Below are positions 27,317 through 37,600 of a stretch of 64,000 nucleotides of DNA, piece by piece. A program made the translations under genes and the position numbers. The DNA is from Tundrisphaera lichenicola. GTDB taxonomy: Bacteria; Planctomycetota; Planctomycetia; Isosphaerales; Isosphaeraceae. The stretch's first letter is position 1; each line of letters begins with the position of its first letter. Location: positions 7,316,001 to 7,380,000 of the forward strand of contig NZ_CP195106.1 of the NCBI RefSeq assembly GCF_051175385.1, written 5' to 3'. Below the pieces are notes generated by a model. It had not been told where the DNA came from. It searched no databases and worked only from the letters and a program-made list of their open reading frames with translations.

Positions 27317-27420
27317 TGGTGCATCCGGCTTGTCCCTTGACGCCGGGCCGAAGCAACAATTGCCTGCCGCGTTACATGTTGCGAATTTCGCCCTCGTAGC
27401 CCGACTTGCCGGATGCACCA
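27317..27420. repeat. 104-bp inverted-repeat element, copy 2
   Basis: Arms TGGTGCATCCGGC (27317-27329) and its exact complement (27408-27420), again followed by CATA. The outer 15-19 bp match copy 1; the interior differs. Confidence 0.8.
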
Positions 27421-27493
27421 CATACTTCACCCTTCGCGCCCGAAGAAATTAGCCCAGGCTTGCTTGTGGAACCCACCTTGCGGTCCGGGAAAC

Positions 27494-27970
27494 TTACAGG
27501 TTATCGAAATACTTCCGAGTCAGAGGCCCGTCCCCGTTGAGGAGTGCAAGAGTTTCCGCCGATTCCGAAGGCGTCGGCGACGGCATGTCGGCCCATGGGG
27601 TCGATGCTCCGACCTCGTACCGATGAGCCAGGCGGCCCACGATGCCGGCGGCTTCCAGCAGCGAACGGGCGGCCTCCTCGTGGGTGACGTCGAACCCACA
27701 TTTCATCCCCGCGATGGCGAGGCAGCATGACCGGCATGGTCCATCATATGTATTTTTGAGCGCACCCGGACGGTCGGTGCAGGCGAGGAGGACACCCGCC
27801 GCCGACCTCAAATTAGACTCTCGCCACCGATAAAGTTCGGCCGAGCTTAGCCGCTGGGAGCGACTTCGGAAAATTCCCGGGAGTTGAATCATACCCGCGA
27901 TGATGACCGCAGCAACCGCCACGGCGACCATCAGTCGCCGGACCGAGAATCGCAGGCGGGGCAGCTTCAT
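27494..27970 (-). CDS. Membrane-anchored small protein, planctomycete type
   Basis: 158 residues. The N-terminus MKLPRLRFSVRRLMVAVAVAAVIIAG is a basic patch followed by one transmembrane helix, a pattern repeated in many small planctomycete proteins. The rest is hydrophilic with a cysteine cluster (GPCRSCCLAIAGMKCGFD) and no recognised domain. It lies 57 bp downstream of the TlpA-like gene on the same strand, and element copy 2 lies 73 bp beyond its stop. Confidence 0.6.
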   Translation of the reverse strand: MKLPRLRFSVRRLMVAVAVAAVIIAGMIQLPGIFRSRSQRLSSAELYRWRESNLRSAAGVLLACTDRPGALKNTYDGPCRSCCLAIAGMKCGFDVTHEEAARSLLEAAGIVGRLAHRYEVGASTPWADMPSPTPSESAETLALLNGDGPLTRKYFDNL

Positions 27971-28027
27971 GCCGGGGCCTCCTCAGGGGAACGAACTGTC
28001 CGCGTCGCTATACTTCAGCCGATCCAG

Positions 28028-29200
28028 TTATTTCGGCTTCCGCCCTCCGGATCGATCACCCTCGCATTCAGTGATCAGCGAACCCACCAGTATGTCCAAT
28101 TCCTTCTCATCGGGAAAGTCGACGAACCTGCGCCGGATCACCCCCTTGTGGTCGATCAGATAGAGCGTCGGCCAGGCACTGACGTGCCATTGATCCGAGA
28201 GAGGCCCGCGAAATCCACCGTTCCGGAAGGAGGGCCAGGTTATCTCTTTCTGCGTGACGGCCTTGACGGCCTTCTCGATGTCGTCGTCGCCATTGACGCC
28301 CAGTAGCTGGAATGGACGCCCCTCGTACCTTCGGACCATCTCCCGCTCCCGGGGGATCGCAGCCATGCACGGCCCGCACCAAGTCGCCCAGAAGCTCAGC
28401 AGGACCACCTTGCCGCGATAGTCCGTCAGATCCAACGGGCCACCGAACAAGCCCTCGCACCGCGTGGTCGGTGCCACACGACCGGGACGCAGGTCCTTCA
28501 GGAACCTGATCTCCACCCTGGAGAGTTCGCCGACCGTCGTGCCTTGCGACTCCACGTCGGCGTACTCCGACGAGGCCCGCTCGAAGTAGCCGATCGACCG
28601 GTCGAGCGATGAGTCCAGATCCCTCGGGTCGAGCACGACACCACCCTCGGTCCTGGCCTGAAAGCAGACCGCGAGGCAGTAGCAGGCCAGGCCCTTGACG
28701 CTCCGATTCGGACTCTTGTCGAGGAGGGCGAGGAGGAGACGTTCCGTGGTCCCGGCCGAGATCGCCATCCTGTTGGGGGAGTAGATCAGCATCTGGTCGA
28801 TCGCGATCAGATAGTTGGGATTGGCGGCGTAGCCGCCGATGAACTGGTCGACCGCCACCGACGCCTCGGGGGTGTCGGGGGCTCTTCGGATCGCCTCCAC
28901 GAGCGAGAGTAGCCGAATCTTGGGGTCTCGCGCGGCGATCGCCAGGCAACGCTCAGCGAATCCTCTCGGGCCGATCTTGGGGCCGCCTGGTTGGGCGGAC
29001 CCGTCCTGGTCGTATTGCTTCAGGAGGTCCAAATAGTCCTTCTCGGCGTCCGAGGTAGCGGACTGATCGAGACCACCTGGTCCTTCTGCCGGGGCCCCTA
29101 CCGCCGGCGCGAGGCAGGTTAATGCTAGGCAAATTACCATGTTTTCCAAATGCTCATTCCTCCACATTAGAGCGAAAATTTTCGTCCCTACTTCAGACAT
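28028..29200 (-). CDS. TlpA-like thiol-disulfide protein with N-terminal helical domain
   Basis: 390 residues. A hydrophobic leader (MVICLALTCLAPAVGA) suggests export. Residues about 50-240 are a helical region without known domain. The C-terminal thioredoxin fold (about 250-370) starts with LDLTDYRGKVVLLSFWATWCGPCMAA, the WCGPC active site, and ends with the cis-proline strand AWPTLYLIDHKG. Such proteins reduce or form disulfides in exported proteins. The start codon is uncertain: in-frame ATGs are at 29200, 29167 and 29140. Confidence 0.88.
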   Translation of the reverse strand: MSEVGTKIFALMWRNEHLENMVICLALTCLAPAVGAPAEGPGGLDQSATSDAEKDYLDLLKQYDQDGSAQPGGPKIGPRGFAERCLAIAARDPKIRLLSLVEAIRRAPDTPEASVAVDQFIGGYAANPNYLIAIDQMLIYSPNRMAISAGTTERLLLALLDKSPNRSVKGLACYCLAVCFQARTEGGVVLDPRDLDSSLDRSIGYFERASSEYADVESQGTTVGELSRVEIRFLKDLRPGRVAPTTRCEGLFGGPLDLTDYRGKVVLLSFWATWCGPCMAAIPREREMVRRYEGRPFQLLGVNGDDDIEKAVKAVTQKEITWPSFRNGGFRGPLSDQWHVSAWPTLYLIDHKGVIRRRFVDFPDEKELDILVGSLITECEGDRSGGRKPK

Positions 29201-29597
29201 GCCACTTTCGACTCGACGTAAGTGCTTTTAAATCGGATCGAAAACCGCCGGTTTCGCCTCCCTAATGACCCGTTACATATTTTACATCTGTAAAACAAGG
29301 GCTTCTAGCGGTCTCTCGACGAGCTTTTGGCCCGATCCCTTCGACCTATCTTACAGCCGTGGAACCGTCATCGCTATTTACCAAAGCATCCGGTCGCGGA
29401 ATCCTCCGGGGTCTTCCGTAGGGCAGGGCTCGCCCTCCGGGCCGGTTCGCCAGCGTTACTGGAGTCCAAAAAGCGGCACCCCGCCGGCCTTGGCCGCCGC
29501 CCTCGGTTTCTCATCGAGCGTCGCCATCGGAATCCTTTCTCTGCTATCCTTATGAACTGTGCCTTATCGTGTGCGAATCCGACGCGAGGACCGTTCC
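29201..29597. other. Divergent intergenic region
   Basis: About 400 bp between the TlpA-like gene and the kinase gene. The left part is AT-richer (TACATATTTTACATCTGTAA near 29273) and probably holds both promoters. A GGGCTCGCCC hairpin lies near 29426. No convincing gene was seen. Confidence 0.5.
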
Positions 29598-32441
29598 ATG
29601 TCGCTCGATCCCAAACGCGTCCAGGCCGTGTTCGGGGCGACCGTCGAATACGACGCCGCTTCGGACCGGGCCGGAGTCCTGGATCGAGAGTGTTCGACCG
29701 ACCTGGAGCTGCGTCGACGGGTCGAGGCGCTCCTGATGGCCTATGACCGGCCGGAAAGCCTCCTGGAACGCCCCTTCCTGGCTCCCGGCGATCCGGCCGC
29801 GACGACCTGCTTTCGCCCGGCCGATCGGCCCGACTCCCCGACCATCGCCTACGATCCCGCGTCGGACGGCGGGCCGGTATCGGGCCTGGCCGTCGAGGGC
29901 CTCGCCCCTCGCCCGCTCGCCGAAGGGCCGGGGAGCCGGATCGGCCCCTACAAGCTGCTCCAGATGATCGGCGAGGGGGGCATGGGCTCGGTCTACATGG
30001 CGGAGCAGGAACAGCCCGTCCGGCGTCGGGTGGCCCTCAAGATCATCAAGCCGGGCATGGACAGCGCCCAGGTGATCGCCCGGTTCGAGGCCGAACGCCA
30101 GGCCCTGGCCCTGATGGACCACCAGTGCATCGCCCGGGTCCTGGATGCGGGCGCCACCGACACCGGACGCCCCTACTTCGTGATGGAGCTGGTCCACGGC
30201 GTCCCCATCACCCAGTATTGCGACGAGGCCAAGCTCGCCCCGACCGGGCGGCTGGAGCTGTTCATCCACGTCTGCCAGGCGATCCAGCACGCCCACCAGA
30301 AGGGGATCATCCACCGGGACATCAAGCCCTCGAACGTGCTGGTGACCCTCTATGACGGCAAGCCGGTCCCCAAGGTGATCGACTTCGGGATCGCCAAGGC
30401 CACCGACCAGCGGCTCACCGAGCGGACCATGTTCACCGAGTTCGGCTCCATCGTCGGCACCCTCGAATACATGAGCCCCGAGCAGGCCGAGATGAGTGCC
30501 ATGGGCGTGGACACGCGCAGCGACATCTACTCGCTCGGCGTGATGCTCTACGAACTGATGACGGGGAGCACCCCGCTGGAACGGGCCAGGCTCCACAAGG
30601 CCGGATACGTCGAGATCCTCCGTCGGATCAAGGAGGAGGAGACGCCCCGGCCCAGCACCCGCCTCATCACCTCGGGGGGCACGACGGCCCAGATCTCGGA
30701 CCAGCGAAGGACCGAGGCGATGAAGCTCTCCCGCGCGATGCGGGGCGAGCTGGACTGGATCGTGATGAAGGCGCTGGAGAAGGACCGAAATCGCCGATAC
30801 GAGACCGCCGGCGCCTTCGCCCGCGACATCCGGAATTACCTGGCGGGCGATCCGGTCGAGGCCTGCCCGCCGTCGACCTCCTACCGGCTCCAGAAATTCG
30901 CCCGCAAGCATCGGCCGGCCCTAATCGTCGCGTCCGCCTTCACTTCGCTCCTGATCCTGGGGGCCGTCCTGAGCACCTGGCAGGCCATCCGGGCCACCCG
31001 GGCCGAGGCCCTGTCCAACATCGAGAGCGAGAAGGCCCGGCGATCCGCCGCCGAGTCGGAGGCCGTCCTCAAGTTCTTCCAGGATCAGGTCCTGGCGGCC
31101 GCTCGCCCCGAAGGGCAGGAGGGGGGCCTGGGCAAGGACGTGACGATCCGCCGGGCGATCGACGCCGCCGAGCCGAAGATCGCCTCGGCCTTCGAGGACC
31201 AGGGGGCCGTCGAGGCGGCCATCCGGGGCGTCCTGGGGACCACCTATCACTTCCTGGGCGAGCCGTCGCTGGCGATCCGCCAGCTCACCCGGACCCTGGA
31301 ACTTCGGAAGGGCGTGCTCGGCCCCGACCACCCCGACACCCTGACCGCGCAGAACCAACTCGCGCTCGCCTACCGGGACGACGGCCAGTGGGACCGCGCG
31401 ATCCCCCTCTTCGAGAGGACCCTGACCGCCGAGGCGGCCACGCTCGGCCCCGACCATCCCAACACCCTTTTGACCCAGAACAATCTCGCCCTGACCTACC
31501 GGGACGACGGCCAGTGGGACCGCGCGATCCCCCTCTTCGAGCGGACCCTGGCCGCTCGAGCCGCCCAGCTCGGGGCCGACCATCCCGACACACTGCTCAC
31601 GCAGCACAATCTCGCGATGGCCCACCGGGAGGCCGGCCATTGGGATCGGGCCATCCCCCTGTTCGAGCAGACGCTGACATCCCAGGTGGCCAAGCTCGGC
31701 GCCGATCACCCCTACACCCTCCTGACCCAGAGCAATCTCGGCCCGGCCTATCAGGCCGTCGGCCAGACGGACCGGGCGATCGAGCTGCTGGAGCGGGCCC
31801 TGGCCGGCCGCTCGGCCAAGCTCGGCGCGGATCACCCCAGCACGCTCTCCACCCAGAAGAACCTGGCCCTGTCCTTCCAGGCCGACGGCCAGCTGGATCG
31901 TGCCATCGCGCTCCTCGAACGGACGCTGGCGACCCTGACCGCCAAGCTCGGCGTCGACCACACCCGGACCCTCGCCGCGCGATTCGACCTCGCCCTCGCC
32001 TACGAAGCGTCGGGCGATCCGACCCGGGCCGAGCCGATGTTGCGCGAGGTCCTGGCCGCTCGCCGGAAGAAACTCGGGGCCAATCACCCCGACGTGGCCC
32101 AGACGCTCTCGGCCCTCGGTCGAAACCTCCTGGATCAGAAGCGGTGGGACGAGGCCGAGCCGTACCTCCGGGAAGGCCTGGCGGCCTGGGAGGCCAAACG
32201 CCCCGACGACTGGAACCGGTTCGACACTCAAAGCCTGCTCGGCGAAAGCCTGCTCGGCCGGCAGAAATACGCCGAGGCCGAACCCCTCCTCCTCAACGGC
32301 TACGAGGGTTTGAAGTCTCGGGAGGCCAGGATTCCCGCCGATCTCCGGATGCTCTCGACCCGAGCGGCCGAGCGAGTCGTCCAGCTCTATCAGTCGACCG
32401 ATCGGGAGGCCAAGGCCGCCGAGTGGAGGGCCAAGAGGTAG
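29598..32441 (+). CDS. Membrane Ser/Thr protein kinase with extracytoplasmic TPR array
   Basis: 947 residues. A short N-terminal helical part (1-60) is followed by a Hanks-type kinase: P-loop GEGGMGSV (126-132), K148, catalytic HRDIKPSN (D241) and IDFGIAK (D262). Residues 441-463 form one transmembrane helix, after which about eight kinesin-light-chain-type TPR units of 42 residues run to the C-terminus (each with LGADHPDTL..QNNLA). The array is the likely sensor or docking part. The ATG at 29598 follows GAGGA; a GTG 39 bp upstream is less likely. It is a solitary gene. Confidence 0.93.
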   Translation: MSLDPKRVQAVFGATVEYDAASDRAGVLDRECSTDLELRRRVEALLMAYDRPESLLERPFLAPGDPAATTCFRPADRPDSPTIAYDPASDGGPVSGLAVEGLAPRPLAEGPGSRIGPYKLLQMIGEGGMGSVYMAEQEQPVRRRVALKIIKPGMDSAQVIARFEAERQALALMDHQCIARVLDAGATDTGRPYFVMELVHGVPITQYCDEAKLAPTGRLELFIHVCQAIQHAHQKGIIHRDIKPSNVLVTLYDGKPVPKVIDFGIAKATDQRLTERTMFTEFGSIVGTLEYMSPEQAEMSAMGVDTRSDIYSLGVMLYELMTGSTPLERARLHKAGYVEILRRIKEEETPRPSTRLITSGGTTAQISDQRRTEAMKLSRAMRGELDWIVMKALEKDRNRRYETAGAFARDIRNYLAGDPVEACPPSTSYRLQKFARKHRPALIVASAFTSLLILGAVLSTWQAIRATRAEALSNIESEKARRSAAESEAVLKFFQDQVLAAARPEGQEGGLGKDVTIRRAIDAAEPKIASAFEDQGAVEAAIRGVLGTTYHFLGEPSLAIRQLTRTLELRKGVLGPDHPDTLTAQNQLALAYRDDGQWDRAIPLFERTLTAEAATLGPDHPNTLLTQNNLALTYRDDGQWDRAIPLFERTLAARAAQLGADHPDTLLTQHNLAMAHREAGHWDRAIPLFEQTLTSQVAKLGADHPYTLLTQSNLGPAYQAVGQTDRAIELLERALAGRSAKLGADHPSTLSTQKNLALSFQADGQLDRAIALLERTLATLTAKLGVDHTRTLAARFDLALAYEASGDPTRAEPMLREVLAARRKKLGANHPDVAQTLSALGRNLLDQKRWDEAEPYLREGLAAWEAKRPDDWNRFDTQSLLGESLLGRQKYAEAEPLLLNGYEGLKSREARIPADLRMLSTRAAERVVQLYQSTDREAKAAEWRAKR

Positions 32442-32688
32442 TCTCCCGAGAGCCCGTCGGAATCTCGCGCGGGATGCTCGACCCCGTCCGAGAGGACCGA
32501 CCTTTCCTCGGAGGGGTGAAGCGATGACTCACTACGCTCTCCGATCATCCTCCGCACGAGCTCGAGGCCAGTACGACGATCCGGGCGGTGGGATCCTGAC
32601 CTGAGTGGCCATGGGCGTCTCACGCGACATGGCGAGCGGGAAGCTCTCCTCTGGCGGTCAAGAACAGGTTCGTCCTCACCATCGGGGC

Positions 32689-34209
32689 TCAAGCATTCGA
32701 TTCGGGCCTGAAGCTCGCCTCCAATCGATCCAGGAGCACCGGCTTCAGCAGGTAGCTGTCGAATCGGTCGTGGCTGCTCCGCATTTCTTCCCGCTCCTCT
32801 CGATAGCCCGACACGCCCACGATTCGCGTGCCCGACAGGGTGGGCTCCTCTCGAATCCTCCGCGCGACCTCGTATCCATCCATCCCCGGCAATCCGATGT
32901 CCAGCACCACCACGTCCGGCTGGAATTTCGCCACCGCCAGCAAGGCGTCGGGGCCGTTGTGCACCACCTCAACTTGATAGCCCGAGGCCTGGAGGAGCAC
33001 CGCCACGCCGTCGGCATAATCGACGTTGTCGTCCACCACCAGCACGCGAAGCCCTCGGGGTTTTGGATCGCTCGGCTGCCCCGATGAGGAATCCCCCTCC
33101 GATGGCAATCGCACGATGAATTCGCTCCCCAGCCCCAGCCCGCGGCTCCGGGCTTCCACCGTGCCCCCGTGCATTTTCACCAGCCGCTGCACGATCGTCA
33201 GCCCGATCCCCAGCCCCCCTTGCGATCGGTCCAGCGATCGATCCGCCTGCGTGAACAGATTGAAGACGTTGGGCAGCAATTCCGCGGAGATCCCGATGCC
33301 CGTGTCCCGCACCCGGAGCACCATCTGCGCACCCTCCTGCATGACGGAGACCTCGATCCGCCCCCCGGCGTCGGTGTACTTCGCCGCGTTGCCCACCAGG
33401 TTCACCACCACCTGCTCGATCCGCCCGGCATCGGCGTTCACCCAGATCGGTCCCGGCGGCATTGAAACCGAGATCTTGTGGCCGCGGGCCGACACCAGAT
33501 GGATCAGCCCATCGACCGCCCGCCTGACGATCTCCACGGCATCGCACCGTTCCAGGCGGAGGACCACCGCCCCGGTGGTGATCCGCGTCACTTCCAGCAG
33601 ATCGTCCACGAGCAGGGTCAACTGCCCCACCTGGCGCCTCACGATGGCCTTGGCCTTCTCCTGGGTTGGGTCCTCTTCCTTGCCCAGCTGGAAGATCTGG
33701 ACGGCGTTGAGGATGGCGGCCAGCGGGTTGCGGAGTTCATGCGAGAGGATCGCCAGGAATTCATCCTTGCGACGGTCGGCGTCCGCCAGGGCCTCCCCCT
33801 GCTCCTGCACCTGCCGCTCCAGGCGGCGACGCTCGGTGATGTCGCGGATATTGCACTGGATAACCCTGGCTTCCCCCTCGTAATACACGTTGCTGATGAA
33901 CTCGACCTCGACCTCCCGGCCGCCCTCGGCCTTGAGCGGCAGGTGTTCGTAGCGGATATAACCGGTCTCTTGCAGGACCTCATAGGCGGCCCGGTTGGCG
34001 GCCTGATCCGCGAATAACCCGATCTGCCAGAGTTCCTTGCCCAGGAAGTCGCGATGTTCGTAGCCGAGCAGATCGGTCATGAACGGGTTGGCGTCGACGA
34101 TCGTGCCGTCCCTGGCATCGAGGATGAGGATGCCATCCTTGGCCGACTCGAAAAGGCGTCGATAACGCAGCTCTGATGCGAGGATCGAACCTTCGGGGTT
34201 CGCGGTCAC
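32689..34209 (-). CDS. Soluble hybrid histidine kinase (PAS-HisKA-HATPase-REC)
   Basis: 506 residues. PAS domain (about 13-128: RLFESAKDGILIL..ANPFMTDLLGY, DITERRRLER), phosphoacceptor H157 in LAILSHELRNPLAAI, HATPase with NAAKYTD and DTGIGIS..GGLGIGLTIV, and a C-terminal receiver with D437 in VVVLDIGLPGMDGYE. There is no transmembrane segment, so the PAS senses a cytoplasmic signal. A partner response regulator or phosphotransfer protein is not adjacent. GTG 34209 follows GGAGG; a TTG start at 34320 would add 37 poorly structured residues upstream of the TATAAT. Confidence 0.92.
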   Translation of the reverse strand: MTANPEGSILASELRYRRLFESAKDGILILDARDGTIVDANPFMTDLLGYEHRDFLGKELWQIGLFADQAANRAAYEVLQETGYIRYEHLPLKAEGGREVEVEFISNVYYEGEARVIQCNIRDITERRRLERQVQEQGEALADADRRKDEFLAILSHELRNPLAAILNAVQIFQLGKEEDPTQEKAKAIVRRQVGQLTLLVDDLLEVTRITTGAVVLRLERCDAVEIVRRAVDGLIHLVSARGHKISVSMPPGPIWVNADAGRIEQVVVNLVGNAAKYTDAGGRIEVSVMQEGAQMVLRVRDTGIGISAELLPNVFNLFTQADRSLDRSQGGLGIGLTIVQRLVKMHGGTVEARSRGLGLGSEFIVRLPSEGDSSSGQPSDPKPRGLRVLVVDDNVDYADGVAVLLQASGYQVEVVHNGPDALLAVAKFQPDVVVLDIGLPGMDGYEVARRIREEPTLSGTRIVGVSGYREEREEMRSSHDRFDSYLLKPVLLDRLEASFRPESNA

Positions 34210-34278
34210 GACCCCTCCGTTCTCGATTTCTATGATCGCACTTCGATCAAAAATGGTCCTCTCTGATCCGTAAGGGAC

Positions 34279-34287
34279 ATTATACCA
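34279..34287 (-). promoter_or_regulatory. Extended -10 promoter candidate of the hybrid kinase
   Basis: Minus-strand TGGTATAAT, an extended -10 element (TGnTATAAT), 70 bp upstream of the GTG at 34209. AT-rich DNA follows upstream. No good -35 was seen, consistent with an extended -10 type. Confidence 0.45.
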
Positions 34288-34317
34288 AAATTCGGGCCAT
34301 ATCACCCCACTGGTAAT

Positions 34318-34480
34318 CAATTTTTTTATTTAAGTATTTATAGATTTGCAAAAATTCTTAACGCCGAGGCGGGGTCCTCCTCGCAGGTCAGGGCTTGCCC
34401 CGACGACGGGACCAACGCCGGCAGGAAAATTCTTACGTAAATATATAAATAAAAATATATATTTTTATTTGATTGGCTTG
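34318..34480. other. AT-rich island
   Basis: Two AT-rich runs (34318-34358 and 34433-34478, including AATATATAAATAAAAATATA) flank a GC-rich middle in a genome that is otherwise very GC-rich. The region lies between two genes that share the minus strand. It could be an UP-element or a melting-prone site; no gene is present. Confidence 0.6.
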
Positions 34481-34654
34481 AATGGGGCGAAGTCGACGAG
34501 GATCGACCGCCTTGGCGAGCGTGACGGGACAAGGACGCCGGATGTTACCCCCCGGTCACTTGCTTCGAACGAGGTCGCGGTCGGGAGTTCATCGGCCCTC
34601 CGATCACGAAGGGCGATTCACCCGGCCTCGGTCCCGCGGTCGACGGGGCTCCCA

Positions 34655-37600
34655 TTAAGACAGCAGGAACTCCAGGTCGTCCTTGGTGAGGGTGCCGATG
34701 ACGTTCCGGTTCTCGTTGAGGATGGCGTCGGCCAGGTCGCGCTTCTTCTGCTGGAGTTCGAGGATCTTCTGCTCGACGGTGTCCCGGCAGATCAGCCGAT
34801 AGGCGAAGACCTGCTGGGTCTGTCCGATCCGGTGCGACCGGTCGATCGCCTGGGCCTCGACGGCGGGGTTCCACCAGGGGTCGAGCAGGTAGACGTAGCC
34901 GGCGGCGGTCAGGTTCAGGCCCAGTCCGCCGGCCTTCAGGCTGATCAGGAAGAGCGGGATATCCGGGTCGTTCTGGAACCGCTGGACGCGTTCCTCGCGG
35001 TTCCGGGTCCGGCCGTCGAGGTACTCGTACTTCAGCCCTTCGGCGTCGAGCCGGTCGCGGACCAGGCCGAGGAACTTGGTGAACTGCGAGAAGACCAGGA
35101 TCTTGTGGCCTTCCTCGGCGACCTCGACCAGCGTCGGGATCAGCATGTCGAGCTTGGCGCTGGGGTCGCCGGAGTGCTCGGGGTCGATCAGGCCGGGGTG
35201 GCAGGCGGCCTGGCGGAGCCTCAGGAGCGCCTCCAGGACCTCGATCTTGGACCGGCCCAGCTCGGCCGTGTCCTTCCGGAGGAGGGCCTGGCGGTAGTGG
35301 GCCTTCAGGCCCTCGTAGAGCTTCCTCTGCGCCGGCTCGAGGTCGCAGATCAGGGTCTGCTCGAACTTCTCGGGGAGGTCCTTGACGACCTGCTGCTTGG
35401 TCCGCCGGAGGATGAACGGCCGGAGGGCGCGGGCCAGGAGGGATCGGGCCCCCTCGTCGGCGGCGGAGGCCCCCGAGGCGTGCTTCTTGAAGACCGAGGC
35501 GGTCCCCAGCATCCCGGGGTTGAGGAACTCGAAGATCGACCAGAGCTCGCCCAGGTGGTTCTCGATCGGCGTGCCGCTCATGGCCAGCCGGTGTCGGCCC
35601 TTGAGCAGTCGCGCCGCCTTGGCCGCCTGGCTGTCGGCGTTCTTGATCGCCTGGGCCTCGTCCAGGATCACATAGTCGAAGGTGATCTGGCTCAGCTCGA
35701 CGATGTCGGTCCGGAGGGTCCCGTAGGTGGTGACGATCAGGTCGTAGTCGTCGAACTCCTCGCGGGAGGCGTGCCGGCCCGACCCGGTGTAGTCGAGGAC
35801 CTTGAGCCTCGGGCAGAACTTCTCGGCCTCGGCCCTCCAGTTGAAGACCAGCGACCGGGGGACCACGATCAGGCTGGGCCCCTTGGAGAGCCTCCGGGCC
35901 CGTCGGCTCTGGAGCAGGGCCAGTACCTGGATCGTCTTGCCCAGGCCCATGTCGTCGGCCAGGATCCCGCCGAAGTCGAACTTCTGGAGGTATTCGAGCC
36001 AGCCCAGCCCCTCGCGCTGATACGGGCGGAGCTCGCCCCGGAATCCGGGCGGGGCCTCCTTGGGGAAGACGCCCTCGAACCTCGGGAGCGCCTGGCGGAC
36101 CTTGCCGAAGCCGATATCCAGCTTGATTTCCGGCTGGGACGCCAGGAGGGCATCGAGCAGGCCGGCCTGGGCCTTGCCGAACCGGATCGGGCCATTTTCC
36201 CCCTCGGTGGTCCCGAGGTCGGCCAGCATCCCGTACTTCTTGAGCCAGTCCTCGGGGAGCATCCCCATCGAGCCATCGCCCAGCGTGACCATGGTCTCGC
36301 CCGACCGGGCGGCGGCCAGGAGGTCGGGCAGGGGGACGCTCTGGCCTCCGAAATCGACCTGGCCTCCCAGCTCGAACCAGTCGATCCCGGTGGTCACGGC
36401 CAGCTTGAACTCGCCGGCCTGCCGGATCAGCTTCCCCTCGGCCTCGACCCGCCAGCCGGCCTGGACCAGTTCCTTGGTCACCTGGGGGACCCGCTTGGCC
36501 GGCAGCTCCAGGCTCCCGGGGTCGAGCATCTGGTCCTTGGCGTCCTTGAACCCCAGCTCATAGAGCTGGATGCCCGCGGCCTGTTCGAGCGCGACCTGCC
36601 GGCGGACGACCAGGTTCAGGTCGGTCCGGACCGCGATGTCGCCGGGCCGGATGATCGGCACGTAGGCCCCGGCGTAGTCGAACCCCAGCTCGGCGATCAG
36701 GCGGTCGGTCCCCCAGTTCTGGCGGGGGGTCCGGAGGGTCAGGCAGGGCTGGGGGACGTCGTTGGTCTCGCGGAGCTGGAGCACCTCGGACTCGATCAGG
36801 TCGGAGACCGGGCCGGGCGACTCGGCCAGGAGCTTTTCGAACATCGCGTCCTGCGAGGCCGAGTCGGGGAACATCAACTCCTTCTCGTGGCGGACCTGCG
36901 TCACCCAGGAGTAGAGCCCGGCGTCGTCCAGCCGGGCGATCTTGCCGACTCCCTGGACGATCAGGCCGGGCAGGATCGCCATCGGCTCGGCCAGGTCCAT
37001 CCGGTCCACGCCACCTCGGCCGTCGGGACGTCGGAGGATCCCTCGCCAGCTCCAGCGCTTGCCGGTGGGGTCGGACTTGACCTCGATGCCGAACCGCCAG
37101 GGGGGCTGGTCGTCCCAGCGGGCCAGGGGCGGGTCGTCCTCGCCGTCGGTCCGTCGGAGCCTGAGTCGTCCGGCCTTGGCCAGTTGCTCAACCACCGAGG
37201 ACTGGAACTCGGGCTTGAGGACGAACCGGCGGGTCCCGGCCGACTCGCCATAGGCGTTCGAATTCACCGCCGAGGCCGTCGACGGGGGGGCTTGCGCATC
37301 GACCAGGATGGCCAGGAGGTCGCGGTCCTCGGGGTCGTAGCGGACCACGGGCAGGTTCGGGGTGTGCCACCAGGGCTTGAGCGGGCCCCAGTCGCCGTTA
37401 GGCCGACGGGCCCGACGGGCCAGGTCGATGACGATCTGATTCGCGCTCAGGGTGGTCGGAACATCGAGGATGTAGGCCAGGAGCCGCTTCGACTTCTGCT
37501 GGGCGGCCAGGGCGGCCCGTGCGGCCTTGGCCTGGGCCCGCGCCTGCTGGAGATTGACGTTCCCGTTGACCCCCTCCCCGGGGACTCCTCGGACCCTTCG

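Noticed and set aside
26511..27420. Integron gene cassette with attC sites
   Set aside because: The elements have inverted ends and a cassette-like layout, but the GTTRRRY/RYYYAAC core sites are missing at the ends and no integrase is in the window.
29265..29555. 96-residue plus-strand frame before the kinase
   Set aside because: No ribosome site, no protein-like pattern, and it overlaps the promoter region.
34360..34420. Small RNA resembling the SRP RNA core
   Set aside because: The GGTCAGG segment is present but the conserved GGAAGGAAGCAGC loop is absent.
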